Source: Gelatoporia subvermispora B (Eukaryota; Basidiomycota; Agaricomycetes; Polyporales; Gelatoporiaceae). Taken from it: DNA of 64,000 bases. Below are positions 23,401 through 35,740 of this stretch, piece after piece. The position numbers and the translations under genes are program-made. The DNA lies in the NCBI GenBank assembly GCA_000320605.2, contig KB445810.1, forward strand, positions 1-64,000, given 5' to 3'. The stretch's first letter is position 1. Every line of letters begins with the position of its first letter. The notes beneath the pieces were generated by a model, which ran no database searches, was not told the origin of the DNA, and saw nothing but the letters and a program-made list of their open reading frames with translations.

Positions 23401-24356
23401 GAGGCAGCTGCTCACGCCCGCCGCCCCGCGCGTGCTCCCGGTGTACATCGTGTACCTCGAGCGCGAGGACCTGCGCGCGCTCGAGCCGGAGCTCTCCGAG
23501 GCGCGCAACGTCGTGCTCGTGAAGCGCCCGGTGATCCTGCACCATGTCGTGCCGTGGCTGGAGCACCCCGAGGAGCATATGGGCGCGCACCTCAAGCCGG
23601 CGACGTCCAAGGTCCGCTTTATCGTCCCGCCCGAGCGGGCACCGTCCCCGATGCAATTGTCGCCGACGCCCGCGCTGCCGCCGTCCCTGCTTAAGGAGAA
23701 GTATAGGGAGCGCGAGTACGGCGCGGGGGAAGCGGGGCCGAGCCGGGTGAGGATCGAGGGACTGGATGTGCTGCTAGAGCCGCCGAAGAGGAGGCAAAGG
23801 GTGTTGTTGGTGGAGGATAATCTGGTCAGTGTCGATTTTCGATGTGCAGGATGGGAAATGTGTGCTTGTGCTGATGCTCCCGAGCAGGTGAACCAGCGAC
23901 TGGGATGCCGCCTGCTTGAGAAGTTAGGCTATGAGGTGACCACTGCAGATGACGGACAGCAGGCGGTGGAGCTCCTGCACTCCACGACTTTCCAAGCATG
24001 TTTGATGGATTGTCAGGTATGGAATTGCGCTTGTACTGCGCCTGTATGTATGCTGAGCGCGCTGCACCCAGATGCCAGTCCTGGATGGCTTCTCGGCGAC
24101 TCGGAAGATCCGTGAGCTCGAGAAGGACGGAATCCTGTCGGGCCACCTGCCCGTCGTCGCCCTCACAGCGAATGTCACGTCCGAGAGCGAGGACGAGTGC
24201 CGAAGCGCCGGGATGGACCATTTCCTGCCCAAACCCATAAAACTTGTTGGTGAGTCGTTCTCGTCACGGCACATAGACGACCGCCCATAAACAATGTATC
24301 CTGCAGATCTCGAATCGATCCTTGCGAAATGTGCGAGACCGCTTGAGGAACCATAA
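20454..24356 (+). CDS. Hybrid histidine kinase with MHYT sensor domain
   Basis: Membrane-bound two-component sensor. Exon 1 (20454-20498) reads MSDTERQLVRRWAPE; exon 2 (20597-20756) opens the MHYT domain with ALSYCISWLGAYTSTQII. Three MHYT motifs are visible (MHFVGM, MHYCGM, MHYTGM), as expected for this multi-pass sensor, which in bacteria has been proposed to bind copper and sense gases. A low-complexity Ser/Pro/Arg loop of over 200 residues lies between motifs one and two. Then come the H-box SHEIRTPLH (near residue 540, His phosphorylated), N-box LLSNAQKF, G1 DTGCGIP, F-box FEPFRQ and G2 GTGLGLSIVK. A linker leads to a receiver domain with VLLVEDN, LMDCQMPVLDG (phospho-Asp), ALTAN and the KP lysine. 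About 1,090 residues; all key residues are present. It would pass phosphate to an HPt protein such as Ypd1. Confidence 0.93.
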
Positions 24357-26190
24357 CCTCCGACAATTTTCTCATCTTGGTTTAGCTATCTATCTATCCG
24401 TCTGATCTATATACCTGTGTTTCCGTCTGCATCTGGACTGCTCTCGTGTTCTGTTGTCTGTCGCATCTATATCTTCGTTTTCGCACCATTTTGACAAGCC
24501 CATTCATCCCTAGTATATTTGTGATGTAATTTTAGATCATGTAGAACTCCAAACACGAAGTCTTCAACACGCAGAGTTTCATTGATGAGCGTGCTTCGAG
24601 ACAGCGACGCTGTATCAGTGCGCTGAACATCGGTGGCGTGCACAGGCTGGTCTCGTCATGAGAGATGCACGAAAAATGTGGTTTCTAACATCTACACTCA
24701 GGATACCGGAGTGCGAACAAGGGGCGCTAAGGCGATGAAACGAATTAGAAAGGCGACGAATGCGGCTCACAAAGCGCCCGATCGGCGGGATGGTGATGAA
24801 GATCAGGCTCCGAGTCTGCTCCCTCCCTCCCTCATCTCCATGATGGGACCGGAACAACATAACTTTTGACGATCGCCACACTTCGCCGGCGGACTCTCCA
24901 ATGTGCCTGTGAGGCTGTACCATTGTCGATAATCTGTACTTTGGCTGGAACATGGTGATCGCTGATCCTATCTTGCGAGTGCATGTTCTCTTCGGATGGC
25001 TTGTATCACTGATGAACTTGCTGTTTTGCTCATGTGGTCGTCTCATTGCTCACAAACGGCGTGGCACTGTATCGTTCTCAGAAAGCTACAATGATGACTC
25101 TTTCTAGTCGTATGATAAACTGGAGATGCTCAGAGCTCTCTCCTCCGGTTCGCGTGCACTCGGCCTCATACTGTCCCGCTGAGCCCCAGGTGCTTCGCCC
25201 GATACACGGAGTATCGCGGATTTGTTTGGAGCGAGTGGGTTAGGACTCACCACGTGCGGCTCAGAAGACAATGGTTAGCGCTCTCCAGAATGAGGGCCCG
25301 GAAGACATTTTTCGCTTTTTCGCTCGCGTTGACACTGGAGTTCTCCCGGGAAGGCTCAATGATGCCGCAGGTGGCGTAGTCTGCGCATCGTGCGGCCAAG
25401 GCTATGCAAGACCTCTTCATGACTTCAAGTGAATGCACACAGGCTGTGCATTCAACTGCTCGTGGAAACGGTCAACCTAGGTTTCGATGACATGTCGCTG
25501 CGGCGTACTTCCGATGTTGTCGTATATTCGAATCGTCTAGCATAATCAGCCTTTTCGGAATGTCAGAGGACTAACAGGCCTTGCTAATCGCGCAATGAAC
25601 GGGTATCTAGGCTGACCGCCTTCCACGATGTCGAGGTCGCTGCACTTACAAACGCTTCGGCTGTAGTCGGGATGGCGCTTGTCGAAGCTTCGAGGCAGTG
25701 GACTGTCCGCTCATGCGACCCCATGTTCGGCGTCGAGCTGCGGGGAGAAGCCATGTGTTGTCCAGGGCCGGGACTCGCATGCCAATTTTGGCCGCTGCTT
25801 TCTCAGGCGGCTTTGCTCCGTCCAGGAAAGGATAGGGTCGAGCTACGAGCATGTCGTCAATACACGCATCCGATCTCCGGCGACACCCTCCGCGAAAATT
25901 CGCTGGGCATCCTTGCCCCATCCTATATTACGACGCGCTCAATCACGGACATGTTTGGGTGCGCGTTGGGTTATCGCCCAGGAGCAAGGCGCCACTGCGA
26001 ACTAGGGCTGCCCCAGGATCCGCCACATTGCCCTTGAGGCGACGTGCTTCTAAGAACCTTAGCAGGCGGGGCACGCTGCACGCGTATTCGGACAGCCGCT
26101 CCCAGCTGAGCTTCTCTTTGGATAAAGCCCTTTAACCTGCCACTCTCGCGCATCGCTCTCCAATCCGCCACCTTCACCCCTACCACCACC
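24357..26190. other. Long intergenic stretch, no gene seen
   Basis: About 1.8 kb of mixed composition. Short frames on both strands do not chain into exons, and I find no terminal repeats or known domain. The last 60 bases before 26191 are CT-rich and CCACC-rich, a plausible promoter and start context for DUF6534 copy D. Confidence 0.5.
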
Positions 26191-28228
26191 ATGTCCCAAC
26201 CACTAGAGCACTCGTCGCTGAATAGTACGTTAGGAGCAGGATTGATCGGTACGCTTATCGTATTCGGCGCTTCTCCGCGATCATTTCTGACCCAAATACA
26301 GGTCTTGTCGTTGCTGCCATGTAAGCCTAGGACCCTTGTCCTTGCGCGACTGCAGGCCTCATATCTACCAGTTTCTTCGGGATTACCAATGTACAGATGT
26401 ACATGTATTACAGAAGATATAGCGAGGATCCACTGTATCTAAGGGTCTCGGTGAGCACCCTCGAATGGTTGTAAGCCTCTTGGTGCTGATTGGGCGCAGT
26501 TTGCTCTCCTATGGTGAGTACCTTGTATCGAGACCACGGTTCTTGACCTTATCTTCCGCAGGATTCTCGACACCCTACACCAAATATTAATCACACAATC
26601 GATATATACGTACGCTGTCACTCAATTTGGGAACCCCGCGGCATTAGGAATGCCAACATGGTTCGTATCTCCGCGCCTATCATCGTTATGTTCAATCTGA
26701 CGAGTTTCGATGTCTACAGGAGCTTTTTGGTATGCATATCTCAATCTGTTTGATTGCTTTTTTCTGACAGAATTTTTGTATCACAGGTCAACGTGGTAGT
26801 GACAGTGAGTTCATATTCCGACATTTGTAGGGTCGATTTTTGACGACCCTCAGGGCGTGAGCGACGCGAGTGTTCGAATGTACGTCTTGACCTTTGTTTC
26901 CTTAATATATGATAGACTCATGTAATCCGTCCAGATTGTTCTCGCTTCGATTATGGAGATGTAAGGACGCAAGGCTATTATTAGTCCTCTCAGTGCTAAA
27001 TATGGCTCTGCAGTCAGCGAAAAGAACTGGTACATCACGGCACCAGTGGTGAGTGAATACCATCATGCGTCATTGTTACGACGGCAGCTGATCGTCTCGT
27101 AGATGATTGGCGCAGTCGCTTCTCTTGGTAAGCATCATACGGGCCGGTTTAAATGTCTGCGAACTGATTCTTGCCATCTATTCATTAAGTCGGTAGCATT
27201 GGTGAGAAAAGTCTCCATTGAATCATGCTGCGCTATCTTTCTGACTCGCTCCGCTTGCAGCATTCACCATCAAGGCGTAAGTGGCCCTCCAAAGTTGCAT
27301 GCGCGCTGTCGGACTCATTTGGCCTCGACCTAGTGCTCCGCTTCATAGCTTTGCTGCATTCTCGTCGATATCCGTAAGTCACGAACGTTTCATTGCAATT
27401 CTATAAAAGCGATGCTTATCATTGGCATGGATCATTAGTGGTGTCTGTACATCGGGCTAGCATCTGGCGCTGTCGCGGATGTGCTGCTAGCAACGAGTCT
27501 CGTCGTGCTTCTATGGAAGAAGCGCACCGGCTTTCATAGGTATGGCCCAGACTTCCATCCGCCCCTCATCGCATCCTGATTGGCGACCCCGCAGAACTGA
27601 CTCGCTCGTCCGGACCTTGATGATATATACGATCAACTCCGGATTACTTACGAGGTTAGCCACGTTCGAACATCGTACCTTGCAAATATCCTGACGCTAC
27701 CTGCAGTGTATGCGCCATCATGTGCTTCGTGACAGTAAGTGCCGATCTGAGCCACTCCCATGGATAGTAACTGACGCATGGCTGCAGTTTACTATCATGC
27801 CCGACAATTTCATCTACTTTGCCTTGTTCATGGTTCTGCCGAAACGCGAGTATGATCCTCGACCTCGGCATATTTGCAAACTGACAGGTGCATAGTGCTC
27901 CTCAATTCCCTCCTCGCCTCATACAACGCTCGGAAGTCCATGCGCGATGCGGCAGCTCCGACAGGCGACCTAGTGGAGATCCCTCCTCTGAATAGCGGAT
28001 CACGCCGCACATCATTGCCAATTAGTTTCAGGCATTCAAGGCAGCACGGTGATCCGGTTAGTACAGCACCGCATTCCTTCGGCATATATGTACGTACCGG
28101 AAGAGCTAACCCGTGTGCACTAGATGCTCGGCATCCGCGTTCACATGAGCACAGAAACCAAGTCGGAAGCTCTGGACCATATATCAGAGCGCGGCAGCAC
28201 CTTGAATTCGAGCGACTCGCCCGTATAG
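26191..28228 (+). CDS. DUF6534 multi-pass membrane protein, copy D
   Basis: Starts MSQPLEHSSLNSTLGAGLIG and continues FFGITNVQMYMYYRRYSEDP, the 14-nt exon FALLW, and the family hallmark ILDTLHQILITQSIYTYAVT. Next come SFLVNVVVT, the 26-nt exon, ITAPV, and microexons of 25 (27103-27127), 12 (27190-27201) and 16 nt (27261-27276). These join to CLYIGLASGAVADVLLATSL and the C-terminal block DSLVRTLMIYTINSGLLTS, TIMPDNFIYFALFMVLPK and LLNSLLASYNARKSMRD. It ends SSDSPV with the stop at 28226-28228. Copies D and E are closer to each other than to A-C, as their LDT-HQ and LLNSLLASYN blocks show. The frame is intact. Predicted about seven membrane spans. Function unknown. Confidence 0.87.
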
Positions 28229-28516
28229 CGAAAGACTGCAAAAAAAACTCAAACTCAACCAAACAGCATGTGTCCATCTTGTTGGCGACCGAACCCTCTT
28301 GTGCAGAAGATGTCAGCGATATTGTAGCAATTTCCGAAGGTAGTCTCATTGCAATGGTTTGGCGCAGTATAATGTACTTTATTCATTAACTCACGGCATC
28401 CATTTCTGTATCTGGTCTTTCAATTTGAAGCACAAGAGTATCTACGCGTCGCGAGTATAGCATCTACTAGTAATGTCATGGGGCTGGGAATACACTGTAT
28501 CTTGTTCTAGTCTTCT

Positions 28517-30550
28517 TCACTCAGATTTTGCGAGTAGCGAGCGGCCGGTCATCTCTTCTGGCTTCGGCAGGCCCTGCACATGAGACGCGTATTCAGCCAG
28601 CCATACACGATCACAGAGATAACACAGAACACCACGCACCAGAAGATCAAGGATGGTTGGTGCAACGTCGCACAGCGCGCCTTCCTCCTCGTCCTCGTCC
28701 TTCTTGTCAACGGTGAACTGGAGCTTCTTCGGGTCGCCCGTCATGATGAACGGCACGGGGTTCGTCGTGTGCGCAGTGTGCGGGTTGCCTGTCTCGGGGT
28801 TGATCATCTGCTCCGCGTTTCCGTGGTCCGCAGTGATGAGCAGCACGTAGCCCGCTTCCTCGCACGCCTTGTACACCGTCCCGACCGCCTTGTCTGTCGC
28901 GGTGATCGCCTCCACGGCGGCGTCATAAACACCGGTGTGACCGACCTGCGGCACGCGTCAGATGTGGGATCAGCAGCCAGGGAAAGGGGGCTAACCATGT
29001 CCGGCGGCGCAAAGTTGCACATGACGAAGTCATACTCGCCCTTCTTGACGAGCTCCGCGACTTTGTCCGCGACACCCTGCACACTCATCTCGGGCTGCTT
29101 GTCGTATGTTGGGACCTTGGGCGAGGGGATCATGAAGCGCTCCTCGTTCTCGAACTGCTTCTCGACGCCACCGTTGAAGAAGAACGTGACGTGCGCGTAC
29201 TTCTCGGTTTCTGCACCACCTTTAACTTCGCTAGACAGACAGCAGACAAGGTTGAGGCGTACCAGCAACGTGCGCCTGCTTGACGCCCTGCGTTGCGAGC
29301 CACTCGGCGAGGACGTTGGTCATGGGCAGCGGAGGGAAAGCGACCGGGAAGGGGAACTCCGCGTTGTATCGCGACATGGTGGTGATATGCTACGAGGAAC
29401 GGGTTAGTAAATGACACGACGCCATGCCGCGGACCACAGCTCGTACCAGATCCTTGGGAACGTCGACCTCCATCGGCTTGTCAGGCAGACCGAAGACCGT
29501 TGTAATCTCGCGCATGCGGTCCGAGCGGTAGTTGAAGAAGAACAGAGTATCGCCATCTGCGCGGCCACGAGTAGTATCATGGTTTGTTGTGCATTATCAG
29601 CCTCAGAGCACGTACCCTTGATTCTGCCCTCCTCGCTCAGGATGATCGGCTTCAAGAACTCGTCTGTCTCGTCCTTCTTGTAGTGCTCCTCAATGGCCTT
29701 GACCACATCGTCTGCCTTCTCGCCCTCGCCCTTGACGAGGCCGTCCACGGCGATTTTGACGCGCTCCCAGCGCTTGTCACGGTCCATCGCGTAGTAGCGT
29801 CCGACGACGGTCGCGATCTGGCCGTACTTCTCCTTCTCGAGGAATTCGAGGAGGTCCTTGGCATATCCAGCCGCCGAGCGGGGGGCAGTGTCGCGGCCAT
29901 CACCAAAGAAGTGGATATAGACGTGCGGCACGCCGATCTCCTTCGCGGTCTCGAGGAGAGCGTACAAGTGGTGAATGTGCGAGTGCACGCCACCGTCGGA
30001 GACCTAGCACAGACCGATTAGCACATCTGTAACGCACAATCACGCAAGAGGACCGTGAAAGAGGACGATCGATGCGGTACTCACCAGACCCAAGAGGTGC
30101 AGGCGTCCATTGCCGTCCTTCGCCCGCTTGCAGCTGTCCACGATCTTGTCCGACTTGTGGAACTGCCTCTTCTTGATAGAGACATCGATCTTGACGATGT
30201 CCTGCCAGACGATCCGGCCCGCACCGATGTTCAAGTGCCTGCAATAATCTCAGGCTCAAGGGCCCCCGGATAATCGGTTCTCACTCACCCGACTTCAGAG
30301 TTTCCCATAAGACCGTCGCTGAGTCCGACGGCCAATCCGTGCGCCGCGAGCGTCCTGTAGCTGTGGGTCTCCGCGATGGAGTCCATGTTCTTCGTCTCGC
30401 CGGCATCGATAGCATCGCCCTTCATGCCCTTCTCCGGAGCGATACCCCAGCCATCGTGGACACTGCATTCATGGGCTTCAGTTTTCTCTCGTTCTCGATG
30501 TTGGCGTAGGCTACTCACATGAGACAGACCTTGTTCTTAACCTCGACCAT
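28517..30550 (-). CDS. gpmI: Phosphoglycerate mutase, 2,3-bisphosphoglycerate-independent
   Basis: Cytosolic glycolytic and gluconeogenic enzyme interconverting 3- and 2-phosphoglycerate with two Mn ions and a phosphoserine intermediate. ATG at 30550 ([10 protein letters not shown]), then VHDGWG with the metal-binding Asp, [17 protein letters not shown] carrying the catalytic Ser, [16 protein letters not shown] and [14 protein letters not shown]. Further on are [24 protein letters not shown], the metal-binding [32 protein letters not shown]-like HTTNPVPF, and [21 protein letters not shown] before the stop at 28517. All catalytic blocks are present and exons join in phase. Filamentous fungi and basidiomycetes use this form where budding yeast uses the cofactor-dependent one. 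Neighbours are unrelated in function. Confidence 0.95.
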
Positions 30551-31018
30551 GGTGATCAGGGAGGATGTTGGAGAGAACGTACGACTTTGCGAATTCTGTC
30601 TGCCGCGACGCGCCCCAGCGAACGACCCAGGACCTCCCAGGACGACCCAGATCTTCCTCCTCGCTGCCGCCGCATCTTATCTTATCGATAGACGCCATTC
30701 GGGATGAACGTGCGCGTCGTCTCCGCTCTATTACCACCTTGCCGGTGTCTTCCTCGAAGTCGACCATGATATTGTCAGCTGCTTGCATATTCATAGTACA
30801 TGAGAAACTACTCGTACATCATTGGAGCCCGATCTCATAATTACGACGGAACTACTCAGAACTCTCGATGGCATCGACGTAGTCCGGACGAATCTGGACG
30901 ACCTGGCTCTTCGTTTGGCGTTCTTCGGGCAAAATTTGATGTCCAGCTCGCCTTCTTGGGACTGAATCGAAGGGTGGGTGTATGCTATATGTGAAGCAGC
31001 TTCACCTTCCTTAGACTT
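30551..31018. promoter_or_regulatory. Upstream region of the phosphoglycerate mutase gene
   Basis: About 470 bp between the mutase start and the stop of DUF6534 copy E; both genes read leftward. It must contain the mutase promoter. No distinct box is recognised. Confidence 0.4.
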
Positions 31019-33058
31019 CTACGGAAGGTGATTTTGCAGATACAGAGACGCGTCTGTCTTGACCTCCGTAGACACCTCGATCTGAACACCAGCACGTCTC
31101 TGAGACACAAACAACCCTTGGTGAGCTACACGACATAGGTTTAAGGTGAGTTTCTCACTTTATCTGCCCGTGTATTGCTTCCTGATGAGGAGTTATAGGA
31201 AGTGTTCGACAATGGGATCGACACAAGATCGCCTGATGGGCGTACGAGCTCTCGCATTTCATGCCTTCCGTTATAGGAAGCCAACAAGGAGTTGAGGAGA
31301 ACTGCGTGTCGATTTCCGTCAGTATTTAAACTACCACAAGTATTGGTGGACAGCGTTGTCTCTCTTACGCTTCGGAAGGACCGTGAAGAACCCATAGTAG
31401 ACGAAATTATTTGGCATGGAAGCGAACTAAGTCGCGTTCGTTTCACGTATGTTTTCACAGTAATATTTGCGCTTAACTTACCGTAATAAGACACAGGGTC
31501 TCACAGACGCTTTGTAAGAATGAGCATTGTTGTAATTACAGGCCCACGAACAATGAGCTCACCTTGTGATCACAGCCGAATTCACAGTATATAACATCAA
31601 AACTCGCATAACGGAATCTGTTCTACATTGTCTTGGTTAGAATGCATGGGACGTAAGTGGATGAATGTTGAACCTGTGAAATCCGGTTCGGCGTTTCCAG
31701 AGCGAGATGACCATTGCAGATGCCATAACTATATCGGATGCCGCTCCTGCACCAAAGCCGACGTACAATCCCCACTGAAGACTCTTGTCGTTAGAGGCGT
31801 GGCCAAACATCTGTAAACCTTTCTATCACTTACGCTCACGGAGATTGGTCTAAACTCGGTGGTAAAGTGAAGTGGAACGCTAAGAGATGCATGAGTTACG
31901 GTCATCCCATACCAGACATATCGCAACAATTACGCTTTGATGCAGAATGCTACACCTCAACAAGTTAGTCTTCCTCTACGGGTTACACTGTACTTTGCTT
32001 ACCCAATGCCCCAACTAGATAGGGTCGAAGACTTAGCCGGAATGTATACTGAACAAAGGCTTAAGTCATTCTTACCAAACGAAGCGATAGATGCGAACAT
32101 CTGTGAGTGCTTGAGTCCGTCTTCACAACTAGACTTAGTTGAGCATGACCTACGACTGGGATAGTGACTAGGTAGTTTCCTGTAACTGATAAAACACAAC
32201 ACGTCAAGATCATACTCAACCATTTGCGCTAGAGATTACGAACGTCTCCAAAGTCTGTGGCAGAAGAGTCTAGACATCAGGTAGGCACATGAGAATATCT
32301 CAATCGAAGGATAGTGGACGAGCTATGATTTCGACACTTACGTCCTGACGACAAGATCATTCACAGCCTGAAAAGTGCAGGCAGTTAAGCTCGATATATA
32401 GTGGCAGGATCAACAAAACTGACTGTAAGGACGATATTCCCCTACTCATGCATTAAGTATTGTCATCAAGGATACGCCACTATCTACCTACCATGTCACT
32501 CCTATGGCTGTGCATGAGGTCTATGCTCCGTCGCAGTATCAAATTTACCCACCAAGGAGGAGATATCAACGCCAGGTAGTTCCCGAACCCAGGTACAGTG
32601 AGGGCGTATACGGTGTGTGAAACCAATATTTGGTGCGCAGTGTCCAATATCCTTTGGGAATCTGGATTATCGGTTGCTTTGTGAGGACGAACGCAGCATA
32701 CCATAGGAACCCGACCTACACAACCATCGTGTGGGCAAACGCTACAATATAGTGAGATGGATATCAATACTCACGATGGATTTGGTGACAATTGGATCGT
32801 CATCATATCTTCGAAAGTACATGTACGTCTGCACATTTGTAATGCCATAGAGACTATCGAGTTTTTTTAATAGCAAGAGACGTAGATGCTTGAATGGTTA
32901 TGAACATACACTGCCGAAAGAATAAGGCCTTTCGATGTGTGAGTTCAACTTCTACGGGTCAGCTTGAACATGTGCTTACCGACGACGCACGCCCCTAGTG
33001 TATTATCCAGCGCCGGAGGCTTCACAGATAAAGGAGGAAGGTCAGACGGTGATGACAT
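31019..33058 (-). CDS. DUF6534 multi-pass membrane protein, copy E (possible splice defect)
   Basis: Minus-strand copy closest to D. Starts MSSPSDLPPLSVKPPALDNT, then LYGITNVQTYMYFRRYDDDP, the 14-nt exon VGFLW, ILDTAHQILVSHTVYALTV, and microexons of 26, 25 (32076-32100), 12 (32003-32014) and 16 nt (31934-31949). After these come LYVGFGAGAASDIVMASAMV, WKRRTGF, DSVMRVLMLYTVNSAVITR, MPNNFVYYGFFTVLPK and LLNSLLASYNGRHEMRE, ending QNHLP with the stop at 31019. Reading frames are open throughout. The exon matching the conserved 18-nt one (32405-32422) is not followed by GT: the donor position reads CC on the coding strand (32403-32404). The gene may therefore use a cryptic donor or be in early decay. 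Confidence 0.75.
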
Positions 33059-35415
33059 GCCTCAGGTATCTGCGTTCGAGAGCAATGGTAGGGGTGCAGG
33101 GTTGCACTAGTCGGACTCGTTGGAATTTAAACATTGTCCACAGTATCGGCTAATGGCCTCATACTGATACGCCAGGCTAGGTTCCAGTGTACAAGGAATG
33201 CGGGGAACTAGGGTCCCGGGATAACGCATCGGTATTCGGATCAGTTGTCTGCTACCATCATGGCGCGCTGTTGGCCTGTCCTATTGATTCGTGCCAATAA
33301 TCGGACATTGTGGGGTGGCGTAGCTCTATCCTAGCAAGTGGCAACTGATTCAGGTGTCGCCCAAATCCACGACTTAGGTTCCTGCACTCACGTTTTACAC
33401 GGAGATCCACATGTATACCAACCAATGGTAGAGGAATATACGCAAGCGCTGTAGCCCCTCGACATGTGTCTCGTCTCTGCGTCGACATTGACTGATATGT
33501 CATCGGCAGCTTCTGTTCATCACCTCGGTACACGTATCAATGTATCCACAGCCTCCTGCGCTGTACCAAACGCTTTGTCCCTATGCCGAGGTGTTGGATG
33601 CACTTCACGAGCGAACTGAGGAGAGTATGGTGCATATTGCTCGTGACGCTGGGGTTCGAAGGCGACAGTATGCTACATATGTGGAGTCCCAACCAAGGAA
33701 AGGGCCAGGGACACTTATATGGAGAATGACAGGTACCACATCTTGGAAAGAACACATCATGTGATGCACGTGTTTATTGAGCAAAGGAACATAATTGCGA
33801 CGGGATCCCGAGGATTGCGGAGATGCAGGACCGCAATCATGTGCAGAGGAAGGTGTTGATGGGCAGGGCGTGTCAGTAACCATACATTGCAAGCTGAATT
33901 GAGTGTCGCTGCTCTATCGCTGATTTTGTCAACGGTCTTTCATTCTTGATCTGGCATCTGTCGAGCTGTCAAGCTTGTCAGAATATCTGCATAACGGACC
34001 TGTGCTCACAGAAATCTGATAGACCTAGAGAAACTGAGCGCATCGCTTAGCTTACACATGCTTCTTTGTAGGGCAGCTCTGCGCAAATCGAAGAGCAAAC
34101 ATTGAGAGAATGATTGATCGAGTCTGGAAGTCGACATAGGTCCAGCCCTCGTACAGCGTAAATCATTGTGTCCTTACTAGAGTCCTTAGTACGTATGCAC
34201 AGACATAAGGGCCTTCGTGATCAGGCCGTGCTTTGTTGCGATGTGGCAAGGCACCACCGACACGTCAATATTCAATGTGTGGCGTCTGTGACAGCGGTAA
34301 CCGCTGCAAGGGCACTGTCATGATCGGTGCATTTTTTCCGCCACCACTTTTCACAGGAAACATAAATCTGCATCTCGCTGAACATCTATCATGTGAATTC
34401 AAGCTATCGCTACACATTGAACATCTGAAATCAGGCGGCAACCGAGGCCGAATTTCTCAAGTCGCACTCCCAGGGTGCCATCCATCGTGTGCGATTGTTC
34501 TGTCGAAAACATGTTGCTCCAGTGGAGGGAAGAAGATTCCTGGAGGTGCGAATCAGGGAACTAGTCAAGCTAGGTCCTCGGGCTCTCTCGAATGACCTAA
34601 TATATTACGACATCGTGATTCCAAGACCCCGATAAACTTGTGTTCGACGACCTCGATGATAGTGAAGATGTTCACCGGGGCCGACTACCTGGCAGGTATA
34701 GAAGACTGCCGCGAACTATTCGACCACATCGATCGAACTGCCACTGCCTTGTAATATCAATTTGTCACAATATACAGGACAATTGCAGGCCGATGTCAGA
34801 CCTCCCAGAGGGTTTTTGGAGAAGTCCCCGAGCAGGTGAGCGCGTGACAAACTTGATTCTTCACGACAAATACTGATGTACTCTGTCAAATTACCGATAG
34901 GAAAGGTAATCCTTCATCCTTGCTATCTCCAGAGGCTATATCGTGATGGTTAGCATGAGAGACAGTTCTCACCTCGATAAAGATGGCATCATATGCATTG
35001 GAAGTCCAGCGAGACGCACCGAGTGTCTGCGGCGGCAGGTGTCCGCATATTCTTCATTACAGACGATTACAGATCCTATGCAATGTGGGATGACCACACA
35101 AAAAGGCAGCATCGCTTTTCGATTCACATATCCCGACATGTATGCTTGCAACCAAGCGGTGCGGAAGACCCGAAGAAGTGAACGCCACTTGACGCAGCTG
35201 GGAAGACGGGCCAGGCTCTCCAGAGCTACAGGTGTGGAGACCGATGCTATGTCAACAAACATGAGGGAAAGCCACAACATGCACACCCCGCGACGCAACG
35301 GGTATGAGACGAGTCAACGAAGTACTGTCCAGTCTTTGTTGCTAGACTACACGTACTGCGTGATTATCAATAGTCACTGGAACGGAACCGCCCACCACGT
35401 CGCAAACGCTGGTTA
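33059..35415. other. Decayed intergenic DNA, no gene seen
   Basis: More AT-rich than the neighbouring genes, with many stops in all frames and no motif that I recognise. It probably consists of degraded gene or transposon copies. Confidence 0.45.
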
Positions 35416-35740
35416 GAGCATGCAGTTCGGCGCCAACATAGCAATCTTCTGCAAATGGAGTTGCGTGTCCTCGTTTGGGATGCCCCGAATGTTGTTGAGC
35501 CTCGCGCGGCCCACCCGTCAATGGATCAATGTGTCGTACACTGCTCTTGACGCCGAGTTGAGCGTGTCCAGTACCCACGTACAGGATACTGAAGTCGCCT
35601 CTCCCGTGGTGTGAAACAGCCCAATTGCAGCAGGGATCTTCACACTTTTAACAAGGGATCGGCTAACGCCAAGGTGTCCGAGATCCGTGGGCGCGAACAG
35701 GGCACAAGCGCAGCGCGCCGTAAAGCATCTCGACGTAGAT
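35416..35740 (-). pseudogene. L-amino-acid oxidase pseudogene fragment
   Basis: This stretch aligns base by base with the 3' ends of the two oxidase genes at 39375 and 42924. Translated on the minus strand it still reads KIPAAIGLFHTTGEATSVSC and TWVLDTLNSASRAVYDTLIH. This corresponds to the FAD-binding C-terminal block [39 protein letters not shown] of the intact proteins. A stop follows directly, and several conserved residues are changed. The rest of the gene is missing upstream. It lies in the same orientation as the two functional copies, consistent with an old third tandem copy. Confidence 0.85.

Noticed and set aside
33540..33764. Paired frames on both strands near 33.6 kb considered as a DUF6534 or retroelement remnant
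   Set aside because: I could not align them with any exon of copies A-E or with a reverse transcriptase motif.
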